Source: Alphaproteobacteria bacterium
GTDB lineage: Bacteria > Pseudomonadota > Alphaproteobacteria > UBA9219
Reading direction: 5' to 3'
Length of the DNA: 54,929 nt
NCBI GenBank assembly: GCA_009779135.1
Contig: WREW01000006.1
Coordinates: 1 to 54,929 of the forward strand
Shown here: one piece after another, positions 10,697-17,961 of the stretch
Layout of the letters: the number at the start of each line of letters is the position of its first letter
Position numbering within the stretch: the stretch's first letter is position 1
Translations under genes and position numbers: made by a program
The notes under the pieces: generated by a model
What the model was told of the DNA's origin: nothing
Seen by the model: only the letters and a program-made list of their open reading frames with translations
Databases searched by the model: none

Positions 10697-11935
10697 TTAC
10701 TTCCGCCACACACGCGCAAGGTCGTCAATCGTCCAGCCTTGGAACTTGGTGACGTTCATCTCAAGACCGGCGTCGAGGGCTGTTTGTGTGTCGCAATGTG
10801 AGAAGATCAATTTGTCTTTGGGGAATTGCTCGATAGCGTTGCGGATGCTGGGGGATTGCAAAGACAGGGCATAGTCGCGCGTGACGTTGATTTTAATGTA
10901 ATCCACATCAAAACGCGCAAGGTTGAAATACATCAAAACGTCCGGCGTCAGGCCGTCAAGCGCGATGTGGAAACCTTCCTGACGCAGCGTGGCGGCAGCG
11001 TTCAAGGTCTGGCTGAAATCCTGCAAAATATCACCGCAATGGATTTCAAAACCGATTTTCTCACGCGCGGCATGGGGTACGCGGCGGGCAAAGTTTGCAA
11101 AGGCCACGCCAAGCACCGTCTGCAGTGAAAGATTGATGCTAAGCTCCATGTCGCTGACAGAGTCGTAGTTTTCCGTCAAGGTCACAAGCAGCCCGTGGTC
11201 AAGGGCACCTGACAGCTCAAGGAAAAGATGCTTGGGGTTTGTCACCTCAATATGCGGAAAATGTTTTTCGCGCAAAGCGTCAAGGCTTATAAAAACTTCG
11301 TCAAACAGAGGCGACCATGAATTGTCCGGCAGATATTCGTAAACAGGCTGCGAGCGTATAAAGGGCGACAGGTCAATATCCTGAAAAAGCTTTTCGATAA
11401 GATCCACGCTGTTTGCGGTAAGAGGGCCGCGCAGATTTCCACTCAGGAGAATATCGGCCGGCTCTTCTTTCGGGTCTTTTTTGATAAGTGTATCGCGTTG
11501 GGCGTTGATATAGTCATCGGCTTTTTCACGCAGCGCCGTATAATCTTCAGGCAAATTGTAAAGCGTGACATAGTTTTCAAAATCATTGTCGCTTGCGCCT
11601 TGCGGCAGGGTCACCATAAGTGCTTGCTGCGGAAAAACCTTGCTCATCGCGCTTGCGGGCCATATCAGAAAGACATCGCCGTTCGTCATATTCGCAAAGG
11701 AACCTTTTTGCGCGACGACAAGCGCTTGCAGGCGGCGTTGCGCGTCATCAATGGAGCCGAAGCCTTCATAATCTTCCGGAATGGTCGAGAGCGTAATAAG
11801 CGCAACCAGCTGCGCCGTGCCAAGACGATGCAGGCGGCGTATGCGCAAGACAAAATCTTGCTCAAGAACTAGGCTTGAGGACAGGCCTCGCGTATCATCT
11901 AAATCCCACATGCGCATGGTCAAAGACGCTAGCAC
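10697..11935 (-). CDS. Degenerate EAL-domain protein, probably catalytically inactive
   Basis: 412 aa (GTG start at 11935; an ATG at 11917 is an alternative). The N-terminal half (about 1-175) is not recognised. The C-terminal half follows the EAL phosphodiesterase fold: S-I-N-L-S for the V-N-L-S strand, I-G-F-E-I-H for L-E-I-T-E, F-H-I-A-L-D-G-L-T for the D-D-F-G loop, V-D-Y-I-K-I-N, and F-Q-G-W for the Q-G-Y segment. The metal-binding and catalytic residues of active EAL enzymes (E of E-A-L, the D-D pair, the E of A-E-G-V-E) are mostly replaced, so cyclic-di-GMP hydrolysis is unlikely. A binding or protein-interaction role is more plausible. The protein looks soluble. It is divergent from the DJ-1-like gene. 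Confidence 0.65.
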   Translation of the reverse strand: MLASLTMRMWDLDDTRGLSSSLVLEQDFVLRIRRLHRLGTAQLVALITLSTIPEDYEGFGSIDDAQRRLQALVVAQKGSFANMTNGDVFLIWPASAMSKVFPQQALMVTLPQGASDNDFENYVTLYNLPEDYTALREKADDYINAQRDTLIKKDPKEEPADILLSGNLRGPLTANSVDLIEKLFQDIDLSPFIRSQPVYEYLPDNSWSPLFDEVFISLDALREKHFPHIEVTNPKHLFLELSGALDHGLLVTLTENYDSVSDMELSINLSLQTVLGVAFANFARRVPHAAREKIGFEIHCGDILQDFSQTLNAAATLRQEGFHIALDGLTPDVLMYFNLARFDVDYIKINVTRDYALSLQSPSIRNAIEQFPKDKLIFSHCDTQTALDAGLEMNVTKFQGWTIDDLARVWRK

Positions 11936-12206
11936 AAAAGAGATTAATTCTCTTTAAATAAAAAACCCCGAGCCCCTTCGCCCGCTATACTGATAACGCT
12001 TTGAAAATAAAAGATAAAATATTTACGATGCTTGCCGGCAACAGATATGTGACCTTTTGGTGTGAAAGCAAAACTTTTGTTTTATTTGGGGTGAAGCTGT
12101 GGCATAGTCCGCCCATCATGAACATTGAAAATCTTCAACATGCGCCCTTTTTTGCGGGTGTTCAGCTATGTTCCAGAAAGAAAATCACTTTGAGGAGATG
12201 TATCTT

Positions 12207-12773
12207 ATGACTTCGCGTGCCGATCCGAGCCTAGCCATTCTTGTTGCCAACGGGTTTGATGAAACCCAGATTACAATCCTTCAGCGGGCGCTGACGAAAG
12301 ACACCATCGCCTATAAAATCATAGCGCCGGAACAGGGGCTTGTGAACGGGTGGCAGAATAACGCTTGGGGGCATTATTTCACGGTGGATGAGATGATCTC
12401 CACAGCCATGGGTTCGGATTTTGACATGCTGGTTCTTATCGGTGGCGAGCGCGGAATCGCCAAACTTCAAGGCAATCTGCATACGCGCCGAATCGTCAAT
12501 CATTTTCTGGAAGCGGGCAAGCCGATTTCAGCCATCGGCGCGGGCGTCAGCCTGCTTGGCCTTTCGCCCAAGAGCGAGGGGCTTGCCGTGGCGGCCTGCC
12601 CAAGCGTGCGCAATGACGCACAGACGGCGCAGCTGCGTTTGTCGGATCAGGCCCTTGTTCAAACGGAAAAGCTTGTCACCTCGGACGGGCAGGATATTGA
12701 GGCTTGGCTTGAGGCCTCTTTGCGCATGGCTAGGGCGCTCGGCGCTCCTGCGGATGATGCGCGGGCGGCTTAG
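12207..12773 (+). CDS. DJ-1/PfpI-like protein lacking the nucleophilic cysteine
   Basis: 188 aa with a flavodoxin-like Rossmann arrangement: strand L-A-I-L-V-A-N-G-F-D-E, then D-M-L-V-L-I-G-G-E-R-G, and an elbow I-G-A-G-V-S-L-L. In DJ-1, PfpI and Hsp31 the elbow reads I-C-x-G with the reactive cysteine; here it is glycine. It therefore resembles the non-catalytic domain attached to large catalases, though no catalase is fused or nearby. The ATG at 12207 has a GAGGAG ribosome-binding site nine bases upstream; the longer frame from 12168 lacks one. The gene is isolated, with a 270-base upstream region. Function unknown. Confidence 0.7.
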   Translation: MTSRADPSLAILVANGFDETQITILQRALTKDTIAYKIIAPEQGLVNGWQNNAWGHYFTVDEMISTAMGSDFDMLVLIGGERGIAKLQGNLHTRRIVNHFLEAGKPISAIGAGVSLLGLSPKSEGLAVAACPSVRNDAQTAQLRLSDQALVQTEKLVTSDGQDIEAWLEASLRMARALGAPADDARAA

Positions 12774-12794
12774 AAAGAGAGCTCTTCAGGCATG

Positions 12795-13097
12795 TTAGCT
12801 TTTGAGCAGCAGGCCAAGAATATGCGCGCGGATGCGCAGATAATCATAGGCAGAGACATCGCGCAGCGTTTTTAAGTCCAGCTCATTCTGGATCGCGCAG
12901 CGCAGCTCCGGCTCGGGTTGCTTGAAATGACGGGCCGCGTAAAAAACGAGCGCATCCAGTTCGGTTTGCTCGTAACGGGTTGTAGGTCTGTGCTTGGCGC
13001 CCGCCATAAACGGGGATTCGGACGCTTTGGGCTTGCGTTCGTAGTTCAGGATTTCGCGTGCTAGGTGAACGATTTTTTCAGTGTGCGGATTTATCAC
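12795..13097 (-). CDS. Hypothetical 100-aa protein
   Basis: GTG start at 13097 with AGGGAGA six bases before it. The product is soluble and mainly helical, with basic and acidic residues mixed (E-I-L-N-Y-E-R-K-P-K; a C-terminal D-Y-L-R-I-R-A-H-I-L-G-L-L-L). There is no signal peptide, membrane segment or motif I recognise. It is convergent with the DJ-1-like gene, 21 bases away. The strong ribosome-binding site supports a real gene. Confidence 0.6.
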   Translation of the reverse strand: MINPHTEKIVHLAREILNYERKPKASESPFMAGAKHRPTTRYEQTELDALVFYAARHFKQPEPELRCAIQNELDLKTLRDVSAYDYLRIRAHILGLLLKS

Positions 13098-13379
13098 TTT
13101 GTATCTCCCTGAAGGCTGTGTGTGAAATAACCTGTCTGTGTCTGGGATATATCACTAGCACATCTTGCAGCATGTGGGAAGAAAAAAGGGCTCACGGCTG
13201 CCAAAAAAGGGTAGTAGAGGGAAAAATAAAACCATAAATAAATTACGCCCCACAATTTATTCTGCCGCGATGTGCAAGTTTTCCTTTAAATCAAGGGACT
13301 ACGTCCCGCGTGTTTTATACACCGTTTTTTTCTATGGATTTCCGATCATTTGGAAAAATCCCTTAACAGGCGCTGATTT
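13098..13379. other. Gene-poor stretch upstream of the 100-aa gene
   Basis: 282 bases, visibly more A+T-rich than the surroundings. It must hold the promoter of the 100-aa gene on its left edge. An 80-codon open frame at 13165-13407 on the + strand lacks a ribosome-binding site and runs into the end of the DUF58 gene, so I do not call it. Nothing else is seen. Confidence 0.5.
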
Positions 13380-14126
13380 TCAGCGCGTATGGGGGAAGCT
13401 TATCTGAAAAAGCTGCGCCAGCGTGGCGGCGGCGGGAACGTCATGCCTGTGGGTGACGACGGGCCACTGGGCCCGCTTTGCGGCTTCAAGCAGGGTTTGG
13501 GCCGGATCGGCATCGTTGAGAAAAAGAAGCCCCTGAAAGCCGAAAGAGGCAAGCGTATGGAGCGTGTGCTGGGTGTTTTTTTCATCTGCGCCGCTCTGGG
13601 CGCTGAGGATCACAAACTTTCCTTTGGACGAGCGTTCGGCAAATATGGCCGCAAGATCATCGCTCTTTTCTTTTTGCGTGTTGTAAGTGTCATGCAGGCC
13701 GTTTTGAAAAAGCGCAGGCAGCGCGGCCAGTGTTTTGGTGCGTTTGCGCTCCGGCGTGATCCAGCCTATTTTCCTTTGACCGTTTGCCAGCGCGTAGGAC
13801 AGCGCTAAAAGGATGGTGGCAGTGTCTTTATAGCGTAGAAAAAGATCCTCGGGCTTTTCCTGAAAATCCTGCGCGGCGAACACAAGCGTAAAAAGGCAGG
13901 TTTTGATCTGGATGGGTTCATGCGCGCGGACAAGCAGCGTCTGGCTGCGCGCGGATTGCCGCCAGTCAATGGAGCTGATGGGATCGCTGCCCTCATAGGT
14001 GCGGTAGAGCCATATTTTTTCCGTATGCGCCACGCTGAGATGGCTTTCCGGCGAAAGACGGAACTGCTGATAAAGCGCCGTAGCTTTGGCGATCAGTTGC
14101 GGCGTTATGAAATCTATGTCGCTCAT
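13380..14126 (-). CDS. DUF58 family protein
   Basis: 248 aa. It carries the DUF58 signature S-I-D-W-R-Q-S-A-R at about 51-59, followed by a von Willebrand A-like alpha/beta region in which the MIDAS residues are not clearly preserved. The start ATG overlaps the moxR stop (ATGA). DUF58 proteins are regular partners of MoxR AAA+ ATPases in presumed chaperone systems that mature metal-dependent or membrane-bound complexes. The usual further partners (large transmembrane or VWA proteins) do not follow here. A longer frame reaching 14297 lies inside moxR and is not the real start. Confidence 0.8.
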   Translation of the reverse strand: MSDIDFITPQLIAKATALYQQFRLSPESHLSVAHTEKIWLYRTYEGSDPISSIDWRQSARSQTLLVRAHEPIQIKTCLFTLVFAAQDFQEKPEDLFLRYKDTATILLALSYALANGQRKIGWITPERKRTKTLAALPALFQNGLHDTYNTQKEKSDDLAAIFAERSSKGKFVILSAQSGADEKNTQHTLHTLASFGFQGLLFLNDADPAQTLLEAAKRAQWPVVTHRHDVPAAATLAQLFQISFPHTR

Positions 14127-15121
14127 GACGCAGGCAGGGCGGCTTTTTGCATGGCTTCGATCACATGATCGAGCGTGATGCCATCGGCCCTTGCGCGGTA
14201 ATTCAGCGCCATGCGGTGCTTGAGAACCATATCCTTCAGTGCAAAAAGATCTTCGATTGTCGCCTGCGTCCGTCCTTTTAAAAGGGCGCGGGCGCACATG
14301 GCCAAACTAAGCGCTTGCGTGGCGCGCGGCCCGGGGCCCCAAGCGACATAGTTTTGAACAAGGCTTGGTGCCTGCGCCGTGGGGCGGCCTGCGCGTATAA
14401 AATCGATGATAAGATTTAAAAGCTGAGGCTCTATCGAAATCTGGCGCGTCAGAGTTTGCATCTCTTTCAAATCATCGGCGAAGAAGGCGGCTTTGGGCAT
14501 AAGGGGCGAGGTTTGCATGCTTGCCTGAACGATCGCGCGTTCAGCAGCAAGATCGGGATAGTCGATGGTGATTTGAATCAGAAAACGATCAAGCTCGGCT
14601 TCGGGCAGGGGGAAGGTTCCTTCCTGCTCCAAAGGATTTTGTGTGGCCAGAACATGGAAAGGACTCGGCAAAGCGCGCTCGCGCCCGTTGAGGGAAACCA
14701 TCTGCTCTTCCATCGCCTGAATAAGCGCGGACTGCGTGCGCGGGCTGGCGCGGTTGATTTCATCCACCATCAAAAACTGGCAAAAGACGGGGCCCGGGAT
14801 AAAACGGAAATTGCGCCGTCCGTAATCGACTTCCTCAAGCACTTCTGTTCCTATGATGTCTGCGGGCATCAGGTCAGGCGTGCATTGGATGCGCTTGTGA
14901 TCCATGCCGATGACTTTGGACAGAAGACTGACGAGTTTGGTTTTGGCAAGACCGGGGACACCGATCAAAAGCATATGCCCGCCCGCCAAAAGCGCCATCA
15001 GGGCGGCTTCGATGATGGGGCCTTGGCCGAATATGAACTTTCCCATCTCTTTTTGGGCAACGTTGAGCTTGTCATAGGCATTCGCAACGGCAATCTCGAA
15101 ATCCTGTTGGGATAAATCCAT
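14123..15121 (-). CDS. MoxR-family AAA+ ATPase
   Basis: 332 aa. The Walker A is atypical of P-loops in general but normal for MoxR (L-I-G-V-P-G-L-A-K-T), near residue 55. Walker B reads F-L-M-V-D-E-I-N-R-A near 118, followed by the sensor-1 A-T-Q-N-P and the MoxR-specific G-T-F-P-L-P-E-A-E-L-D-R-F. A C-terminal lid domain completes the normal length. MoxR ATPases act as chaperones in maturation of protein complexes. The ATG at 15121 has an AAGGAGG ribosome-binding site nine bases upstream, which decides it over the upstream codons to 15202. It is translationally coupled to the DUF58 gene and divergent from cca. Confidence 0.92.
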   Translation of the reverse strand: MDLSQQDFEIAVANAYDKLNVAQKEMGKFIFGQGPIIEAALMALLAGGHMLLIGVPGLAKTKLVSLLSKVIGMDHKRIQCTPDLMPADIIGTEVLEEVDYGRRNFRFIPGPVFCQFLMVDEINRASPRTQSALIQAMEEQMVSLNGRERALPSPFHVLATQNPLEQEGTFPLPEAELDRFLIQITIDYPDLAAERAIVQASMQTSPLMPKAAFFADDLKEMQTLTRQISIEPQLLNLIIDFIRAGRPTAQAPSLVQNYVAWGPGPRATQALSLAMCARALLKGRTQATIEDLFALKDMVLKHRMALNYRARADGITLDHVIEAMQKAALPAS

Positions 15122-15167
15122 TGTATTTGGCCTCCTTCCTCTTTTGTGACAGAATAATACGCAAAGC

Positions 15168-16409
15168 ATGAAGAAAATGGAAACGCCAATGTTAAGCTTC
15201 ACCCTTGATCCTCAAAAGCATGACTGGCTTGGCCGGTCGGGGGTGCGCGCTGTTTTCAGAGCCATAGAAGATGCGGGCGGACAGGCTCTTATTGTGGGCG
15301 GCGCCGTGCGCGATGCTTTGCTCGGGCGGCAGGTGAGAGATGTGGATTTTGCCGTTACATGTCCGCCTTTGCAAGTGATGGCGCTTTTTGAAGCTTTGGG
15401 GGTGAAGGTGGTGCCTTTGGGCCTGACACACGGCACCGTGCTTGTCGTGCTGGATGGGCAGTCTTATGAGATCACAACCCTGCGCGAGGATCAGAAAACA
15501 GACGGGCGGCATGCGCAGGTGGCGTGGACGGATGACTGGCAGGCTGACGCCGCGCGGCGGGATTTTACCTTTAACGCGCTTTATGTTGCGCAGGATGGGC
15601 AGGGCAGGGATTATTTCGACGGGTGTGCGGATCTCAAGGCGCGTCTTGTGCGTTTTATCGGCGACCCTTATGCGCGGATTGAAGAAGATGTTTTAAGGAT
15701 TTTACGCGCCTTTCGTTTTTGGGCTGTGCTCGATGCGCCCATTGAAGAGAAATCTTTGGCGGCATGCCTTGCGCATAAAAATCTTTTGCCTTCGCTTTCG
15801 CGTGAACGAGTCTGTCATGAACTTCTCAAACTTTTAGAGGCTGAGGATCCAAGTATTATGTGCCGTTTTATGCTTGAGCAAGGAGTCTGGGACGCTTTCC
15901 TGCCGCAGGCGCGCGGCGTAAGCCGTCTTGAAAAGCTGGTCAAGCTTGAAAAAAAGTTTCAAGCACCGCCAAACACGCTGCGTCGCCTCGCCGCGCTTTG
16001 GGAAGGGACGGCAAGCGCGGCACAGCAATGTTTGAATCTATCTCACAAACAAACAGAAGCATTGGCGGGGATGAGCAAGCCCTTGTCCTACCCTTCGCAA
16101 GAAACGCTGCGCGATGCGCTATTTGAACGCGGCGCCTCAATAGCGCGCGACGCAATTTTGCTAACGGCCACAAACCGTGAAGACCCACCTGACCCCCCAC
16201 TTTTCGCCGCGATCGAGGCATGGCACGCGCCAGTTTTCCCTCTACGCGGACAGGATCTTTTAAAAGCAGGCCTCCCAGCCGGCCCCGTGATAGGGCAGGT
16301 GCTGCGCGAGGTTGAAACATGGTGGCGACAAGCGGATTTCGTGCCGACGCAAGCGGATTGTTTGGCTGAGGCGCTGCGGGTTTTTGGGGGTTTGAAAATA
16401 GGTTCTTAA
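15168..16409 (+). CDS. cca: CCA-adding enzyme / tRNA nucleotidyltransferase (class II)
   Basis: 413 aa. The N-terminal nucleotidyltransferase domain has G-G-A-V-R-D near residue 41 and the catalytic D-V-D-F-A-V near 54. These are followed by the R-R-D-F-T-F-N-A motif (about 129) and E-E-D-V-L-R-I-L-R-A-F-R-F (about 170), the class II set shared by CCA enzymes and poly(A) polymerases. Alphaproteobacterial proteins of this size that lack an HD domain are normally CCA enzymes, which repair or build tRNA 3' ends. Poly(A) polymerase is the alternative. The exact start is uncertain among ATGs at 15168, 15177 and 15189. Its last four bases overlap the convergent DUF4236 gene. Confidence 0.88.
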   Translation: MKKMETPMLSFTLDPQKHDWLGRSGVRAVFRAIEDAGGQALIVGGAVRDALLGRQVRDVDFAVTCPPLQVMALFEALGVKVVPLGLTHGTVLVVLDGQSYEITTLREDQKTDGRHAQVAWTDDWQADAARRDFTFNALYVAQDGQGRDYFDGCADLKARLVRFIGDPYARIEEDVLRILRAFRFWAVLDAPIEEKSLAACLAHKNLLPSLSRERVCHELLKLLEAEDPSIMCRFMLEQGVWDAFLPQARGVSRLEKLVKLEKKFQAPPNTLRRLAALWEGTASAAQQCLNLSHKQTEALAGMSKPLSYPSQETLRDALFERGASIARDAILLTATNREDPPDPPLFAAIEAWHAPVFPLRGQDLLKAGLPAGPVIGQVLREVETWWRQADFVPTQADCLAEALRVFGGLKIGS

Positions 16410-17506
16410 AAAGATACACGCGCCAGAGTTTCAATACTTGCCCTAAAATGATTACCAAGGCCGCATTTCGAAAGCTGTACCATTTCATTCAGGCCTGTCG
16501 AACTGGAGAAAAGGATTTCTTCATACAAGCAAATTGGGATTTCATGGTTGTTGTTAAAGCGGCGATCAGGCCCGCCCTTCTTATTAACGTATTTCCATGT
16601 CTGGCCTACGATCTGCGCGTCCCTTGGAACGCTGCCCTCTTCAATAAACCGCGCGGATGATACCTTAATATTCAAGTCACTGTAAGATACGGCACCGACT
16701 TTTTTCTTGTCGAACACCAGCAAACGGTCAGGAAAAAAGAACAGCGTTTGCTTTCCAACTTTAATGGACGGCACCGAAATATTCGTCTTCACATAGGGAG
16801 CAGCTGCCATTGAAAGCCGAATGTCTTGCCGCTTGATGGCGAGTGACGCGCCCGCATGCCTTTTCCGGTCATAAATATCGGCCTGAGATTCTACATGCCA
16901 AGCCTTTTTAGTCGATGTCAACGCCGTGAAAGCATCATGCAGCCCCTGATAAGCGCTTTCATATGGCCCCTCTACATCATAGAACAGCACAACACTTTTA
17001 CGGTACTGATCGTAATTATAGGCAAAATAAGTGCCGATCGCTCCCAAGGCCAGCACTGTGCCGGTTATCCATCGCTCAACGCCCTCCGGCAAGAACCACA
17101 AGATCAGGATTGTTGCCGCGATGACAAAAGGGTACAGCGTGATTTTCTTTTGTTTGCTGTCGAACTCGGCCAGAAGCTCCGCCGAAGATGAATCCGTCAT
17201 GGCGCTGACATCGCCACTGTCGATATCAGTGAAAGGGCCATAGCCTGAATTGTCCGGTGCCTGTTGGGGGGGCGGCGTGTTATTTGCGTTTGACACTGGC
17301 GCGCGTGCGGTAGACGGCGATGCAGAGGAGTTATTGCCAAAAGTCTTTCTGTAATAAAAACCACCGCGTCCCATGTGGATGTAGTTTCCACGCGGCCCTG
17401 TACCGAGACGCAAGCCCTTGATGCCCGTGGATACCCCGATGCCGGATTTCGACAGATTGAAACGGAATGGCCCTGCTTTAATGCTCTTTCTTAAATAAAA
17501 GCCCAT
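16406..17506 (-). CDS. DUF4236 membrane protein
   Basis: 366 aa. The N-terminal 55 residues are a DUF4236 domain: M-G-F-Y-L-R-K-S-I-K-A-G, then F-N-L-S-K-S-G-I-G-V-S and a glycine/arginine-rich end. After a low-complexity linker come two adjacent hydrophobic helices (about 120-165) that place the middle in the membrane. The cytoplasmic C-terminal part has a strand-rich region, F-F-F-P-D-R-L-L-V-F, and a conserved-looking W-K-Y-V-N-K-K-G-G-P-D-R-R-F segment that I have seen paired with DUF4236. Function is unknown. The ATG at 17506 was set by the domain start; the longer frame to 17617 is repeat-derived. Confidence 0.75.
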   Translation of the reverse strand: MGFYLRKSIKAGPFRFNLSKSGIGVSTGIKGLRLGTGPRGNYIHMGRGGFYYRKTFGNNSSASPSTARAPVSNANNTPPPQQAPDNSGYGPFTDIDSGDVSAMTDSSSAELLAEFDSKQKKITLYPFVIAATILILWFLPEGVERWITGTVLALGAIGTYFAYNYDQYRKSVVLFYDVEGPYESAYQGLHDAFTALTSTKKAWHVESQADIYDRKRHAGASLAIKRQDIRLSMAAAPYVKTNISVPSIKVGKQTLFFFPDRLLVFDKKKVGAVSYSDLNIKVSSARFIEEGSVPRDAQIVGQTWKYVNKKGGPDRRFNNNHEIPICLYEEILFSSSTGLNEMVQLSKCGLGNHFRASIETLARVSF

Positions 17507-17582
17507 CCCTTTAACCCCTCTTTTGTTAGTCTGGCTGTTATTATAGCATGGCCGTGTCGGACGGGAAGTTCTAACGCTCCCC

Positions 17583-17615
17583 CTTTTGTCATCCTCGGGG
17601 CTTGCGGAGCAAGCC
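17583..17615. repeat. Family A repeat, left half only
   Basis: TTTTGTCATCCTCGGGG followed by CTTGCGGAGCAAG, then the matching right arm is missing and a family B copy begins nine bases later. This looks like truncation by insertion or recombination between repeats. Confidence 0.75.
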
Positions 17616-17623
17616 ACAAAAAA

Positions 17624-17739
17624 ATTGTCATTGCGAGGAGAGCCGCTGTAGCGTAGCGAAGGCGGATGGACGCGGCAATCTCGGCGACATCGGGAACGAG
17701 ATTGCCTCGTCAGGCCTTTGGCCTTCCTCGCAATGACAT
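17624..17739. repeat. Family B repeat, long form
   Basis: Outer arms ATTGTCATTGCGAGG and CCTCGCAATGACAT enclose inner arms GGCAATCTCG / CGAGATTGCC. The same outer/inner design is seen at 26921-27024, so the long form is a two-level palindrome of about 105-115 bases. Confidence 0.85.
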
Positions 17740-17745
17740 GTTTTT

Positions 17746-17791
17746 AGACCCCCCACCCAACCCTCCCCCGCAAGGGGGGAGGGCTAGAGGG
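17746..17791. repeat. Family C G/C-rich hairpin repeat
   Basis: 46 bases identical by eye to 54799-54844. They begin GACCCCCCACCCAACC and centre on a CCCTCCCCCG-CAA-GGGGGGAGGG hairpin followed by CTAGAGGG. In both places the copy is next to an A or B repeat. Confidence 0.9.
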
Positions 17792-17895
17792 AGTGGGCTA
17801 AGGGCTGTAAGAAAAAACAATCATATATGTCTTAGTTTAAGTATATTTCCCTATTTTCCACCCCCCAACCACCCGCATCATAAAAAATAAATCCC

Positions 17896-17925
17896 TTGCT
17901 CCTTCATAGACCTACGGGGCATAGT
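17896..17925 (+). promoter_or_regulatory. Weak candidate promoter for rpoBC
   Basis: TTGCTC at 17896-17901 and CATAGT at 17920-17925 are 18 bases apart, about 36 bases before the rpoB ATG. The match is imperfect. It is offered because no other promoter-like pair is nearer, and the operon must start in this interval since the upstream gene is divergent. Confidence 0.3.
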
Positions 17926-17961
17926 GCTCCACCAATCTTACATGTTTTAGAGGGTTTTCTT

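Larger units (their letters stand above)
17507..17961. other. 455-base region upstream of rpoB: repeat mosaic and rpoB leader
   Basis: No gene. From left to right it holds the DUF4236 promoter region, a half copy of repeat A, a long copy of repeat B, one copy of repeat C, then an A+T-rich stretch (about 17815-17895) and a possible promoter at 17896-17925. rplJ/rplL, which usually precede rpoB, are absent. Confidence 0.8.

Noticed and set aside
12001-12210. 69-codon + strand frame before the DJ-1-like gene
   Set aside because: Overlaps the start and ribosome-binding site of the DJ-1-like gene and has no initiation signals of its own.
13165-13407. 80-codon + strand frame in the gap after the 100-aa gene
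   Set aside because: No ribosome-binding site, low-complexity start, and it overlaps the end of the DUF58 gene.
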